Assembly (NCBI GenBank): GCA_013215825.1
Contig: JABSQN010000004.1
Span: 558,001 to 622,000 of the forward strand
DNA from: Piscirickettsiaceae bacterium
GTDB taxonomy: Bacteria > Pseudomonadota > Gammaproteobacteria > Nitrosococcales > Methylophagaceae
Direction: 5' to 3'
DNA: 64,000 nucleotides
Below, one piece after another: positions 1 to 8,348 of this stretch. The notes beneath the pieces are model-generated. The model saw only the letters and a list, made by a program, of their open reading frames with translations, did no database searches and was not told the DNA's origin. Numbering within the stretch: position 1 is the first letter of the stretch; each line of letters begins with the position of its first letter. The translations under genes were made by a program, and so were the position numbers.

Positions 1-735
1 ATCTATCGCTTTATTTTGTTAAACATTATGCTTAGTATGTCTTACATAGCAAATGCAGAACCTTTCTTTGACTGGACCAACAATAATATTCAACTACTAC
101 ATGGTAATGATTTTAAATTAGGTGATAAAACCCGTAGTCTATTGACCTTCGAGCATGTTAATGGATGGCGCTATGGTGAAAATTTCTTATTTATTGAATT
201 TATTAATCGTGACGATAGCAGCACAGAAATATATGGAGAGTTTTATCCTCGTTTAAGCTGGTCAAAAATATCAGGACAAACGCCTGCATTAGCTTTTATA
301 AAAGACTTTTCACTTGTTGGTGGTTATAATGCCGGCAACCTACCCAAGAGTGATCCTTATAAAGCCTACCTGTTAGGGGCGGGAATTAGTTTTAATGTGC
401 CTAGAATGGACTTTTTTACATTAGATATTCAAGCATTTAAAGCGGATAATATACGAACAACGGGAATTCAAATCACACCTGTCTGGAGTGTGCCTTTTCA
501 AGTGGGTTCATTACACTTTCTTTTCAAAGGTTATGCTGAATGGCAAAGTGAAAAAGCAACCGGAGGAAGTAGCACTCTATTAACTCAGCCTCAGTTGTTA
601 TTAGATGTCGGTCAGCTATTAGACCAAAGCAATAAATTTTATGCTGGTATCGAATATCATTATTGGCATAATAAATTTGGAATTAAAGGCCTCACAGAAA
701 AAGTCCCTCAAGCCATGATAATGCTAAACTTCTAG
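1..735 (+). CDS. Tsx/OmpK-like outer membrane channel, 5' partial
   Basis: The reading frame is open to base 1, so the gene probably starts upstream; the first possible starts inside the window are TTG at 16 and ATG at 28. The visible N-terminus is hydrophobic and ends in a signal-peptidase-like ANA site, followed by FFDWTNNNIQLLHG, which resembles the start of mature OmpK/Tsx-type barrels. The rest alternates polar and apolar residues as in beta strands and ends in phenylalanine (MIMLNF), as outer-membrane barrels usually do. The family forms small channels, classically for nucleosides; the substrate here is unknown. It lies 26 bases before hemH on the same strand. Confidence 0.7.
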   Translation: MYRFILLNIMLSMSYIANAEPFFDWTNNNIQLLHGNDFKLGDKTRSLLTFEHVNGWRYGENFLFIEFINRDDSSTEIYGEFYPRLSWSKISGQTPALAFIKDFSLVGGYNAGNLPKSDPYKAYLLGAGISFNVPRMDFFTLDIQAFKADNIRTTGIQITPVWSVPFQVGSLHFLFKGYAEWQSEKATGGSSTLLTQPQLLLDVGQLLDQSNKFYAGIEYHYWHNKFGIKGLTEKVPQAMIMLNF

Positions 736-761
736 GATATAACATTATATGAAAATATCTA

Positions 762-1766
762 ATGACTAAACGTGCCATATTATTAGCCAATTTAGGCTCT
801 CCCGATCATCCTGACACTCAATCGATCCGATCTTACCTTAATCAATTCCTGATGGATCCCTATGTAATCCAACAACCTTGGTGGTTACGCAGACTTATCG
901 TCAGTCTGTTTGTTTTACCCACCAGACCTAAAATCTCCGCTAAGGCATACCAAAGTATCTGGTTAAATGAAGGCTCTCCTCTGATTGTATTATCGAACTC
1001 TTTACGATTGGCATTACAACAAAAAGTGGATATGCCAGTGGCAATAGCAATGCGATATGGCTCGCCAAGTATTGAACATCAGTTATTATCGCTAACTAAA
1101 AACAGTGATATTGATGAAATACTGTTTATTCCACTTTATCCACATTATGCAGAAAGCACAATTACGACATCGATTGAACAAGCCAAAATGGTGATTAAGA
1201 AATATAAGCTAAGTATTAAACTATCGGTAATTGACCCTTTTTACCAACAAGAAGATTATATTAACGCCTTAGTCAGTTCAGCCAAGGACTATCTATGCCA
1301 ACCTTTTGATCATCTGGTGTTTAGTTACCATGGCCTACCGGAATCTCACATCAAAAAACTGGATAAGTCAGGCTCTCATTGTTTAAAACAAGATAACTGC
1401 TGCCAACAAGAAAGTGACTGCCATAAAACCTGTTATCGCCATCAAGTATTAAAAACAACAGAATGTTTTATTAATAAAACAGGATTGGCTAAAGATAAAT
1501 ATTCTATTGCCTTTCAGTCTCGACTTGGCAGAGAGAAATGGTTAGGACCTAATACAGAAGATAGGCTACGTGAATTAGCACGTTCTGGTGCTAAAAATGT
1601 ACTTGTGATTTGTCCTGCATTTGTAACGGATTGTTTAGAGACTCTTGAAGAAATTGCCATTAGGGGACAGGAAGCATTCCAACAAGCGGGAGGTGAGAAG
1701 CTAACGCTTATTCCTTGTTTAAATACTCAAGAAGAATGGATCGAGACATTAGCATCATGGTGCTAA
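762..1766 (+). CDS. hemH: Ferrochelatase with internal cysteine cluster
   Basis: Inserts ferrous iron into protoporphyrin IX, the last step of protoheme synthesis. The 334-residue protein has the expected N-terminus (ILLANLGSPD), the catalytic histidine in SYHGLPESH (His190) and the conserved acidic segment ETLEEI near residues 293-298. After the HGLPESH motif there is a cysteine-rich stretch with Cys207, Cys213, Cys214, Cys220 and Cys224. A class of bacterial ferrochelatases is known to hold a [2Fe-2S] cluster through internal cysteines in this part of the protein; that this one does so is inference. It starts at ATG 762, close behind the upstream porin gene, and converges on flgN with only 7 bases between. 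Confidence 0.95.
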   Translation: MTKRAILLANLGSPDHPDTQSIRSYLNQFLMDPYVIQQPWWLRRLIVSLFVLPTRPKISAKAYQSIWLNEGSPLIVLSNSLRLALQQKVDMPVAIAMRYGSPSIEHQLLSLTKNSDIDEILFIPLYPHYAESTITTSIEQAKMVIKKYKLSIKLSVIDPFYQQEDYINALVSSAKDYLCQPFDHLVFSYHGLPESHIKKLDKSGSHCLKQDNCCQQESDCHKTCYRHQVLKTTECFINKTGLAKDKYSIAFQSRLGREKWLGPNTEDRLRELARSGAKNVLVICPAFVTDCLETLEEIAIRGQEAFQQAGGEKLTLIPCLNTQEEWIETLASWC

Positions 1767-1773
1767 TGTCGCT

Positions 1774-2262
1774 TTAAACACGCCCCAATAAAGGCTGACG
1801 CACCACTTGACTTGAATATGCGCCACCTGGGCCATACGATGTTATTTCAGTATCTCGTCCACGAAGAAGACTAATTGCTTTATGTAAATATTGACGATTT
1901 ACATTAACAATGCCTCCGTTAATTTGATTGTTTTCACGACATGCCTGAGCGACAACTCGTAATTGTTTTAATAAGGTGTTTAATTGAAGGGTATTCGCTT
2001 CATTTTGATTAGTAATAAAAGCATCTAATCCTGCTTTACCCGACGAAAAACCATCGGCTTGAACAATAAGCTCACGCTGACGACCTAACTGTTCCAACTT
2101 CACAATTAATGGTTGCTTATCAGCACTCATTTTATCCATGATTTCTGTTTCAGATTTCACCAATGCATCACGTTCAGAATTCAAAATAACCAACAGTTGC
2201 GACGCAATATTATATTCTTCTTGTAATACACTGCTTAATTGTTGAAATGAAGTTATCGCCAT
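1774..2262 (-). CDS. flgN: Flagellar export chaperone FlgN
   Basis: FlgN is the cytoplasmic chaperone for the hook-filament junction proteins FlgK and FlgL before type III export. The 162-residue protein is almost entirely helical, with the family's N-terminal pattern (EEYNIASQLLVILNSERDALV) and a later LNTLLKQLRVVAQACRENN segment corresponding to the chaperone helices. The gene follows flgM by 9 bases on the same strand, the standard flgM-flgN pair, so it should be co-transcribed from the sigma-28 promoter in front of flgM. The assignment rests on helical pattern plus gene order, since FlgN sequences diverge quickly. Confidence 0.85.
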   Translation of the reverse strand: MAITSFQQLSSVLQEEYNIASQLLVILNSERDALVKSETEIMDKMSADKQPLIVKLEQLGRQRELIVQADGFSSGKAGLDAFITNQNEANTLQLNTLLKQLRVVAQACRENNQINGGIVNVNRQYLHKAISLLRGRDTEITSYGPGGAYSSQVVRQPLLGRV

Positions 2263-2271
2263 TTTTATTAC

Positions 2272-2580
2272 CTATAAACCTTGCTCAAAATTAATCATAT
2301 TATGAGCTAATTCAGTTACATCAACGCTGTATGAACCCTCTGCAATTGCAGTTCGTAATGCTCCTACACGCTCGTTATCCATACCCGATGAATCAGAAAT
2401 AGTTTGTTGTAATGAAGGTAATTCTACCGCGGCATCCGTCAAACTAATGGTATCCGTCCGTGTTTCTGTTGATCGAACATCTTGCGATTTATCAGCAGCA
2501 TGCTTATCATTAACATCCACATTTCGTAATGATGTTAATGCTGTAGCTTGCACTGATGATTTAATATTCATGTCAGACAT
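2272..2580 (-). CDS. flgM: Anti-sigma-28 factor FlgM
   Basis: FlgM binds and inhibits FliA (sigma-28) until the hook is finished and it is exported. The 102-residue protein has the expected short, polar, probably disordered N-terminal half and the C-terminal sigma-binding helices, including the ending VGALRTAIAEGSYSVDVTELAHNMINFEQ, given here as two segments of one motif: VGALRTAIAEGSY (FlgM_C signature) and VTELAHNMINFEQ. An AAGGAG ribosome-binding site (2588-2593) lies 7 bases before the ATG. A close sigma-28 promoter match sits upstream, giving the usual autoregulatory loop. Confidence 0.92.
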   Translation of the reverse strand: MSDMNIKSSVQATALTSLRNVDVNDKHAADKSQDVRSTETRTDTISLTDAAVELPSLQQTISDSSGMDNERVGALRTAIAEGSYSVDVTELAHNMINFEQGL

Positions 2581-2610
2581 TAACTGTCTCCTTTATATGC
2601 TATGGTCATT

Positions 2611-2637
2611 ACATCGGCCTACATCATAAAAACTTTA
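2611..2637 (-). promoter_or_regulatory. Sigma-28 (FliA) promoter for flgM-flgN
   Basis: On the minus strand TAAAGTTT (2630-2637) is followed by exactly 11 bases and then GCCGATGT (2611-2618). The FliA consensus is TAAAGTTT-N11-GCCGATAA, so 14 of 16 positions match with the right spacing. It lies about 30 bases upstream of the flgM start codon, where such a promoter is expected. Confidence 0.88.
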
Positions 2638-2668
2638 ATAAAAAATCGCATATTTTCCAGACTTAACA

Positions 2669-3379
2669 TTACATTGTTACTCTAACAATTCCTGGCCCAT
2701 CAACCACACCCTCAACAATCCGTTTTGAAGATAGATTTCTAACTCGTACTCGTTGTCCTCGTTTGGCATCAGCTAAGGCTTTACCAGACATTCTAACTTC
2801 CATTGCGCCGGCTTTAGCAATCAATATTATATGCTCACCACGGTGTACTAGTTTTCTTTCTAATAGACTTTGAGGATCGATCACTGTGCCCATGGCAATG
2901 GAATATTTTAATTGTTGGCCGATGAACAGCGTCATATCACTGGCATGGCCACGATAAAGTGTACCAATATCCTTCTGTTCTATTCGGATATCTGACTTTG
3001 TGACTATTTGCTTCGCAAGTAATCGCTTAGTCGCCACGATAACAGGTTTAAATACTTTTACTTTGACCGGAACATACACTGTCCAAGCGGTGGGGGCATA
3101 ACACTTAACCCCAATTGTTTGATTGCCTAATCCTGAACGGATAACTTTTGAGAACGCATTCAACTCACTACTGCATTGTTGCAATCGTAATCGCGAATCC
3201 AAACCAGCCATACTGATTTGTGGATTGTCGTATTTTTTTTCAGCTTGTGACAAGGCATAAACATAGGCCGCTTGCTCAATATCATACAACGATTGCAGGG
3301 ATTCAGATCGCGCGGGCATACTAATCACACATCCTATTAAAAGGATGAGATAGACACTAAAATGTATTTTATTCATCAA
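2669..3379 (-). CDS. flgA: Flagellar P-ring assembly chaperone FlgA
   Basis: FlgA is a periplasmic chaperone needed to build the P-ring of the flagellar basal body. The 236-residue product begins with a signal peptide (MMNKIHFSVYLILLIGCVIS, cleaved near PARS). The C-terminal half carries the SAF-type domain: RRLLAKQIVTKSDI, then a DIGTLYRGHASD segment, and the family ending with GQRVRVRNLSSKRIVEGVV. The order flgA-flgM-flgN is the usual one, but flgB and the other rod genes are not adjacent; the neighbouring upstream gene is DUF4340. A sigma-54 promoter match lies just upstream. Confidence 0.93.
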   Translation of the reverse strand: MMNKIHFSVYLILLIGCVISMPARSESLQSLYDIEQAAYVYALSQAEKKYDNPQISMAGLDSRLRLQQCSSELNAFSKVIRSGLGNQTIGVKCYAPTAWTVYVPVKVKVFKPVIVATKRLLAKQIVTKSDIRIEQKDIGTLYRGHASDMTLFIGQQLKYSIAMGTVIDPQSLLERKLVHRGEHIILIAKAGAMEVRMSGKALADAKRGQRVRVRNLSSKRIVEGVVDGPGIVRVTM

Positions 3380-3436
3380 AACACCTCATAATACAACTGC
3401 CAGTTTTCTGACATATTATCTTTGTTATAAGGTGTT

Positions 3437-3456
3437 AAGCAATTAGTGTGCCTAAC
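3437..3456 (-). promoter_or_regulatory. Sigma-54 (RpoN) promoter for flgA
   Basis: The minus strand reads GGCACACTAATTGC at 3452-3439: GG at -24, ten bases, then GC at -12. Compared with TGGCAC-N5-TTGC it misses only the first T. Transcription would start near 3427, about 48 bases before flgA. Sigma-54 control of early and middle flagellar genes is established in several gammaproteobacteria with a FleQ-type hierarchy; no RpoN or FleQ gene is in this window. Confidence 0.72.
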
Positions 3457-3471
3457 TAGTTATGAACTGAT

Positions 3472-4596
3472 TTACGAACCAAATCCCGTCACATCAGCCG
3501 GCATTGGGATAGCGTATCCTGCATTCGTCACAATATCGGCTTCTGCACGCATCATATTGGTTGCAATAAAGCCACCAAAACGATACACCCACTCATGTAA
3601 GTCGGTATTAATCATGGCGATTTCTTGCTGGACTTGTTCTGCTGTTCTCAATACATTTAACTGTTGAATATCAGCAGGTACAGTTTTCACCATTGACTCG
3701 CCAGTTTCTGCACTAAACGTCGTGTAATACATACCATCATCAAACGATGTTTTAGTAATCACTTTTAAGCCATCGAAGGTAATAAACTCAGCCGTTACTA
3801 CTTCTGATTTTCCACGAGAAAAGTCAGTCAAAGGCTGTACGTCTTCCATACGCAATTCAAATAAACTACCCGCAATATCGTAGCCTAATAGTTCATATTT
3901 AAACACGGTTTTATCCAACATTGTCGGTGTTCCGAATTTGTCTTTTTTACCGGTATTAATGATAGTAGCAGTTTGACCGTTAGGTTGAATAATATTCACT
4001 TGAGCAATACGCTCACGAGCAATATTAATTACATCACTCTTGATCCAATTTAACATCAATGGATTAATATTTAAGTAACCTTCAGCCAGCCATGCACGCT
4101 CTTCATTGCCTCGTCGAACATAAAATTGGCGAACACCCATGCTTTTGCCTGTTTCACGCTCATTGCCTAATAATAAGCTGGCAACAACTTGCTCACCATT
4201 TGCCATGGTGATTTGTATTGATGAACCGCCGTTTTCTGCGCCTTCTACGCCTAACAATTCATAATTCTTAGGATCTTGTGTTTTTCGTTCTAATATCTTC
4301 GCTTCAGCAATATCAATTAAGGCACGTTTGACTAAGTTAAAGTCAGCTGGATAACTCCATCTATTTGGGATAAACCAATCTTCACCTTGTTTTAATAAGG
4401 TAAATTCATCTTGCGAACTTTTAAAATGCAGCGTATCCACCTCTTTCAACCCCCCCAATAATTCGGGAAATAATAAGGCATCATCGTCACCAGTAGTACT
4501 AGGTCTCTGAATGGTTATCAACATTAAAATTACCATCACCAAGGTAACGATAGCTAAAATAGTCAGGCTATTTAAATTTTTTATCTTATTCATCAT
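3472..4596 (-). CDS. DUF4340 protein, extracytoplasmic part of GldG-type ABC system
   Basis: A 374-residue protein with one N-terminal membrane helix (about residues 8-28: LTILAIVTLVMVILMLITI) and a long extracytoplasmic domain. The segment FKSSQDEFTLLKQGEDWFIPNR, seen here as FTLLKQGEDWFIPNR, and the spacing of the following RALIDIAEAKILERKT region are typical of DUF4340. The biochemical role is unknown. Its start is one base beyond the stop of the GldG-like gene, and it is the last of four genes in one tight minus-strand operon, so it probably works with that ABC transporter on the outer face of the inner membrane. Confidence 0.85.
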   Translation of the reverse strand: MMNKIKNLNSLTILAIVTLVMVILMLITIQRPSTTGDDDALLFPELLGGLKEVDTLHFKSSQDEFTLLKQGEDWFIPNRWSYPADFNLVKRALIDIAEAKILERKTQDPKNYELLGVEGAENGGSSIQITMANGEQVVASLLLGNERETGKSMGVRQFYVRRGNEERAWLAEGYLNINPLMLNWIKSDVINIARERIAQVNIIQPNGQTATIINTGKKDKFGTPTMLDKTVFKYELLGYDIAGSLFELRMEDVQPLTDFSRGKSEVVTAEFITFDGLKVITKTSFDDGMYYTTFSAETGESMVKTVPADIQQLNVLRTAEQVQQEIAMINTDLHEWVYRFGGFIATNMMRAEADIVTNAGYAIPMPADVTGFGS

Positions 4597-4597
4597 T

Positions 4598-6505
4598 CTA
4601 TTTCCGACCTTTCGTACGCTTACGCACTCGTAACCAACCGCTCACAATAGCAATCAATATTACCAACAATGGTATGAGACCAATATTAAAGAACTTTATC
4701 TGAGTATCAAGCTTATCAATATCCTTACGTAAATCACCTTGTACTTCACGCAATTGTTGTCGTGTTTTATTGCTCTTAATCCGAAGTTCAGCAATTTCTT
4801 TTTCTTGCTCAGGATTCAATAATTCACTGCTACTACCACTACGTTCAACTTGCATCCTAGCAATAAGTTGCTCAGTTTCTTCCAATGTTTTCTGCAATTC
4901 GCGTTCTTGAGTTCGATAGTGTTTCTCGGCTTCACGTTGCAAAGCAAGAACACGATCAAATGGGCGCGAGAAGCCAGCGCGTGAGCGCACGCCAATCAGA
5001 CCATTATTACCCGACATTTCATCAATGGCATTGATCAAGAAATCAATGTTATTCGATGTGCTATAGGCGATCTGTTCACCATAAAAGTCTTGTAATTGCA
5101 CCCAAAAACGATCTTGCAACATATCAACATCGGCAATCGCAATCACATCAATATCTTGTTTAGATTCAGATAAATGCCTAGATGATTTTTTCAACACACC
5201 ATCTTCATCCGCGACACCATCAGGAAAAGCAGATTTAACCGAACCATTGACACGTATAGCAATAGGGTAACTTAATGTACCCGGTTGATATTTAGTCAAT
5301 AATGCCATTGGATCATTTCGGAATTGCACCACCCGTTTATCCACCAGCATTGCTTCATTACTTGAAGAAATAAGTGCTGTGATTGTCGTTGTTGCATCAT
5401 CTAAGGGGATAAAACGACCTGTTGTTGCTACTTCAATCTTTTTCAACTGGCTAGTGATGGCTTGCTCACTGTTTAATTGATCCGATGGAATGCCATGCCA
5501 CAACACATAATCAATGGGTTTGTTACCTGTTCTGGCACCAAAATCTACTTTAATCGCGGTTTTACGATCGGCAACAACATCCGCTGGCGCACGTTCAAAT
5601 CCCCATACTTTAAATAAGTCAGGCATATTAGAACTACGTGAATACACCAATGCTGCCATTGGGTTTTCTGGATCTTTTTCTGGAATATCACTTTCTGAAT
5701 ACGGATCAACAAAGGTAATTAACTTACCACCTCGCAATACATATTGCTCAATGGCATATAAAGTACCATCTTCAAATTCTTTCGGATGAATAACCATCAA
5801 CACATCAATACTTGATGGAATACGCTTAATATCTAATGGTAAAACCGATACATTAAATAATTGACGTAATTCAGCCATAAACGCCCAAGGTTTCGGGCCA
5901 TCATTAGACAGAATATCGCCTTTTAATGGATCGTAATCTTTACCATTCACTTCTAGTGAACTCATCACCGCTACTGACTTTCTGTTTGAGCTAGAAAGTT
6001 TGTAAATAAGCTTAGTTAAATCATATTCAAGCACATCTTCCTTTTCAGGCTGGAAGAAAGAGATAATTTCAACACCATCAAGTAAGTTATTACCTGCCAA
6101 ACCAAAATAAAGCGGATCTGTTTCACCATTAATAGGTACAGACTGCAACCCATAACGATCGGCACGTTGCTCATCATCAGAATACGGTTCTGGATTGATA
6201 ATCAATAAACGAATTTTACCATCTGAAGCACGTTGATATTCATCCAGTAACTCGTGCACGCGTTGTGCATACGACTTCAAACTTGGTAACTCTTGTGCTA
6301 CCTGTTCTGAAAAATACAGTCGTAATGTAATCTCATCTTGTAATGATTCAATAATATTTAATGAACCTTCGGATAAGGTATATAAATTATCTTCTGTTAA
6401 ATCAATACGTGATGACGTTAAATTACCATTCGTTACAATGTTAAACGAGATAAACAGGATAACCGCGAGTATTAAGCCTGTTGTCGATAATAGTTGTTTA
6501 TTCAT
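4598..6505 (-). CDS. GldG-family ABC transporter-associated membrane protein
   Basis: A 635-residue protein: membrane helix at about residues 8-27, a large extracytoplasmic region with the family opening (SSRIDLTEDNLYTLSEGSLN, IVTNGN before it), a KPWAFMAELRQLFNVSVLPL segment of the ABC-associated 'GldG-like' domain, a coiled coil at roughly 520-600 rich in Glu, Arg and Gln, and a final helix (LIPLLVILIAIVSGWLRVRKR). In Bacteroidetes GldG works with GldF and GldA in gliding and secretion; proteobacterial homologues are uncharacterised. It follows the permease gene by 15 bases. The substrate of this system is unknown. Confidence 0.88.
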   Translation of the reverse strand: MNKQLLSTTGLILAVILFISFNIVTNGNLTSSRIDLTEDNLYTLSEGSLNIIESLQDEITLRLYFSEQVAQELPSLKSYAQRVHELLDEYQRASDGKIRLLIINPEPYSDDEQRADRYGLQSVPINGETDPLYFGLAGNNLLDGVEIISFFQPEKEDVLEYDLTKLIYKLSSSNRKSVAVMSSLEVNGKDYDPLKGDILSNDGPKPWAFMAELRQLFNVSVLPLDIKRIPSSIDVLMVIHPKEFEDGTLYAIEQYVLRGGKLITFVDPYSESDIPEKDPENPMAALVYSRSSNMPDLFKVWGFERAPADVVADRKTAIKVDFGARTGNKPIDYVLWHGIPSDQLNSEQAITSQLKKIEVATTGRFIPLDDATTTITALISSSNEAMLVDKRVVQFRNDPMALLTKYQPGTLSYPIAIRVNGSVKSAFPDGVADEDGVLKKSSRHLSESKQDIDVIAIADVDMLQDRFWVQLQDFYGEQIAYSTSNNIDFLINAIDEMSGNNGLIGVRSRAGFSRPFDRVLALQREAEKHYRTQERELQKTLEETEQLIARMQVERSGSSSELLNPEQEKEIAELRIKSNKTRQQLREVQGDLRKDIDKLDTQIKFFNIGLIPLLVILIAIVSGWLRVRKRTKGRK

Positions 6506-6520
6506 TTTTACTCAAAACTC

Positions 6521-7261
6521 CTAGTCGGCTTTACGCAAATTGACGATCATGGCATTAGCAAATAACCAGATCGTAATAACAGATGCGAAATACAACATAT
6601 CACGCATATCAATCACCCCTTTTGATATCGCATCAAAATGAGTCAAAAAGCTAAATGAGCTAATTGCTTCAACCAATGCCATAGGAGCCCAACTGCTGAA
6701 AAAGTCCAACACAATGCCATAACCACTTAAGACAAATACCAAGCTAACTATTAGGCTTAATACGAAAGCAATTACCTGATTTTTTGTTGTTGCTGAAATA
6801 CACGAACCAATCGCTAAAAACCCACCGGCCATCAATAAGCTGCCTAAAAACCCAGCGAAGATAACACCATTATCCGGTGAGCCTAAATAATTTACCGTGA
6901 TCCATAATGGAAAATTCAATATCAGTGCTAAACCGGTAAATGCCCAGGCGGCTAAGAACTTACCTAATACCGCTTCAAATACTGAAATAGGCAATGTCAT
7001 TAATAATTCAATCGAGCCGCTTTTACGTTCTTCTGACCATAAACGCATGGAAATAGCAGGAATCAATAACACATAAATCCATGGATGAACCGAGAAGAAT
7101 GGATATAAATCAGCCTCGCCACGTTCAAAGAAATTACCAACAAAGAAGGTTGAGAAACCAGTCAATAATAAGAAGATAACAATAAATACATACGCAACTG
7201 GCGTGGCAAAATAGCCACTCAGCTCACGCTTCATAATAAACCAGATATTATTCAATTTCAT
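6521..7261 (-). CDS. ABC-2 type permease (GldF/NosY-like)
   Basis: A 246-residue integral membrane protein with about six predicted helices, opening with MKLNNIWFIMKRELSGYFATPVAYV, seen as the MKRELSGYFATPVAY motif typical of GldF-like permeases. The conserved loop SMRLWSEERKSGSIELLMT marks the ABC-2 family, where it couples to the ATPase. It shares one base with the ATPase stop codon (7261), so the two are probably translationally coupled. It should form the membrane channel of the four-gene system; whether it exports a substrate or only passes on mechanical energy is not known. Confidence 0.9.
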   Translation of the reverse strand: MKLNNIWFIMKRELSGYFATPVAYVFIVIFLLLTGFSTFFVGNFFERGEADLYPFFSVHPWIYVLLIPAISMRLWSEERKSGSIELLMTLPISVFEAVLGKFLAAWAFTGLALILNFPLWITVNYLGSPDNGVIFAGFLGSLLMAGGFLAIGSCISATTKNQVIAFVLSLIVSLVFVLSGYGIVLDFFSSWAPMALVEAISSFSFLTHFDAISKGVIDMRDMLYFASVITIWLFANAMIVNLRKAD

Positions 7262-8201
7262 TATGAATGACCTTGTGTAAGGGTACGGAAAACCTCATCC
7301 AAACGACCATGTTCAGCATAAAGTGAATCAATCTGCCAGCCATTATCACGAATTTTCTGTGATAACTCTGCTGTGACTTGTTGCTTATTCTTCGGATAAA
7401 CACGAAAGCCACGCCCTGCAGCTAAGACTTCGATGTCCATTACAAAATTAAGTGATGTTAGGAATGTAGATAAAGCATCATCGTCAACACCAACCACAGC
7501 CACACACACGGCATTGTGATAACGCGACATAGCTTCAAGCTCATGCGGTGTGCCATCAAACTTGATCTTGCCTTCAGCAATCAATACATTGCGATGACAT
7601 AATGCATGTACTTCTTCCAAAATATGAGTCGAAATAATGATCGCCTTATCGTGTGACATGTCATTAATAAGCTTGCGTACTTCATGTTTCTGATTAGGAT
7701 CTAAACCATCGGTAGGTTCATCTAAAATCAATACTGGTGGATTGTGTAAGATTGCTTGTGCCAGACCAACTCGACGCTTATAACCTTTAGATAAGGTTTC
7801 AATCGGCTGATACATAACATGGGCGATCCGCGCACGTTCTGCGGCTGAATCAACGGCCATTTTTTTAGCTTTACCTGACAAACCGCGAATATCTGCAATA
7901 AATTTCAGAAATCCATCGGGAGTCATATCTGCATAGGCAGGTGCACCTTCAGGTAAATATCCGATGCTTGCTTTTACAGCAATCGGATCGACCAACACAT
8001 CATGCCCACAGACTCGTACCGTGCCACGTGTCGGAGTTAAGAAGCCGGTAATCATCTTCATGGTGGTTGATTTACCCGCACCATTTGGACCTAGAAAACC
8101 CAGAACTTCACCTTTTTTTACTGAAAATGACACACCATCTACCGCTTTAATCGCGCCAAAGTGCTTAGCCAAATTATCAATTTCGATTCTCATCGTCATA
8201 C
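7261..8201 (-). CDS. ABC transporter ATP-binding protein (GldA-like)
   Basis: Cytoplasmic ATPase of the GldG-type system. It shows Walker A (GPNGAGKSTT), the signature LSKGYKRRVGLAQAI, Walker B with D-loop (LILDEPTDGLDP) and the H-loop histidine in IISTHILEE, followed by a C-terminal regulatory domain. The longest frame begins at 8244, but the family starts with a segment like MRIEIDNLAKHFG, so the start is ATG 8201 or 8195; a GGGGGA stretch lies about 10 bases before 8201. It is the first gene of the operon and is divergent from the DUF2333 gene, with about 150 bases between the chosen starts. Confidence 0.93.
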
Positions 8202-8348
8202 AGAAATCGTCCCCCGCCTCATTAACTTTTTTTGCAAGCCGCACATTATTCTGATGTTGCGAGTCTCAAGTCAAGTTTAATTGATATAGCTTCATTTTAA
8301 GCATAAGCTATATAGCAATATTAGATTGATAACATCACACGAGAAATC

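Noticed and set aside
2447..2629. A 60-codon plus-strand frame over flgM
   Set aside because: It lies opposite flgM, spans its promoter side and has no ribosome-binding site or recognisable content.
8285..8312. Dyad TATAGCTT...AAGCTATA between the ABC operon and DUF2333
   Set aside because: An 8-bp AT-rich dyad is easily found by chance and has no known operator match; mentioned only in the gene entry.
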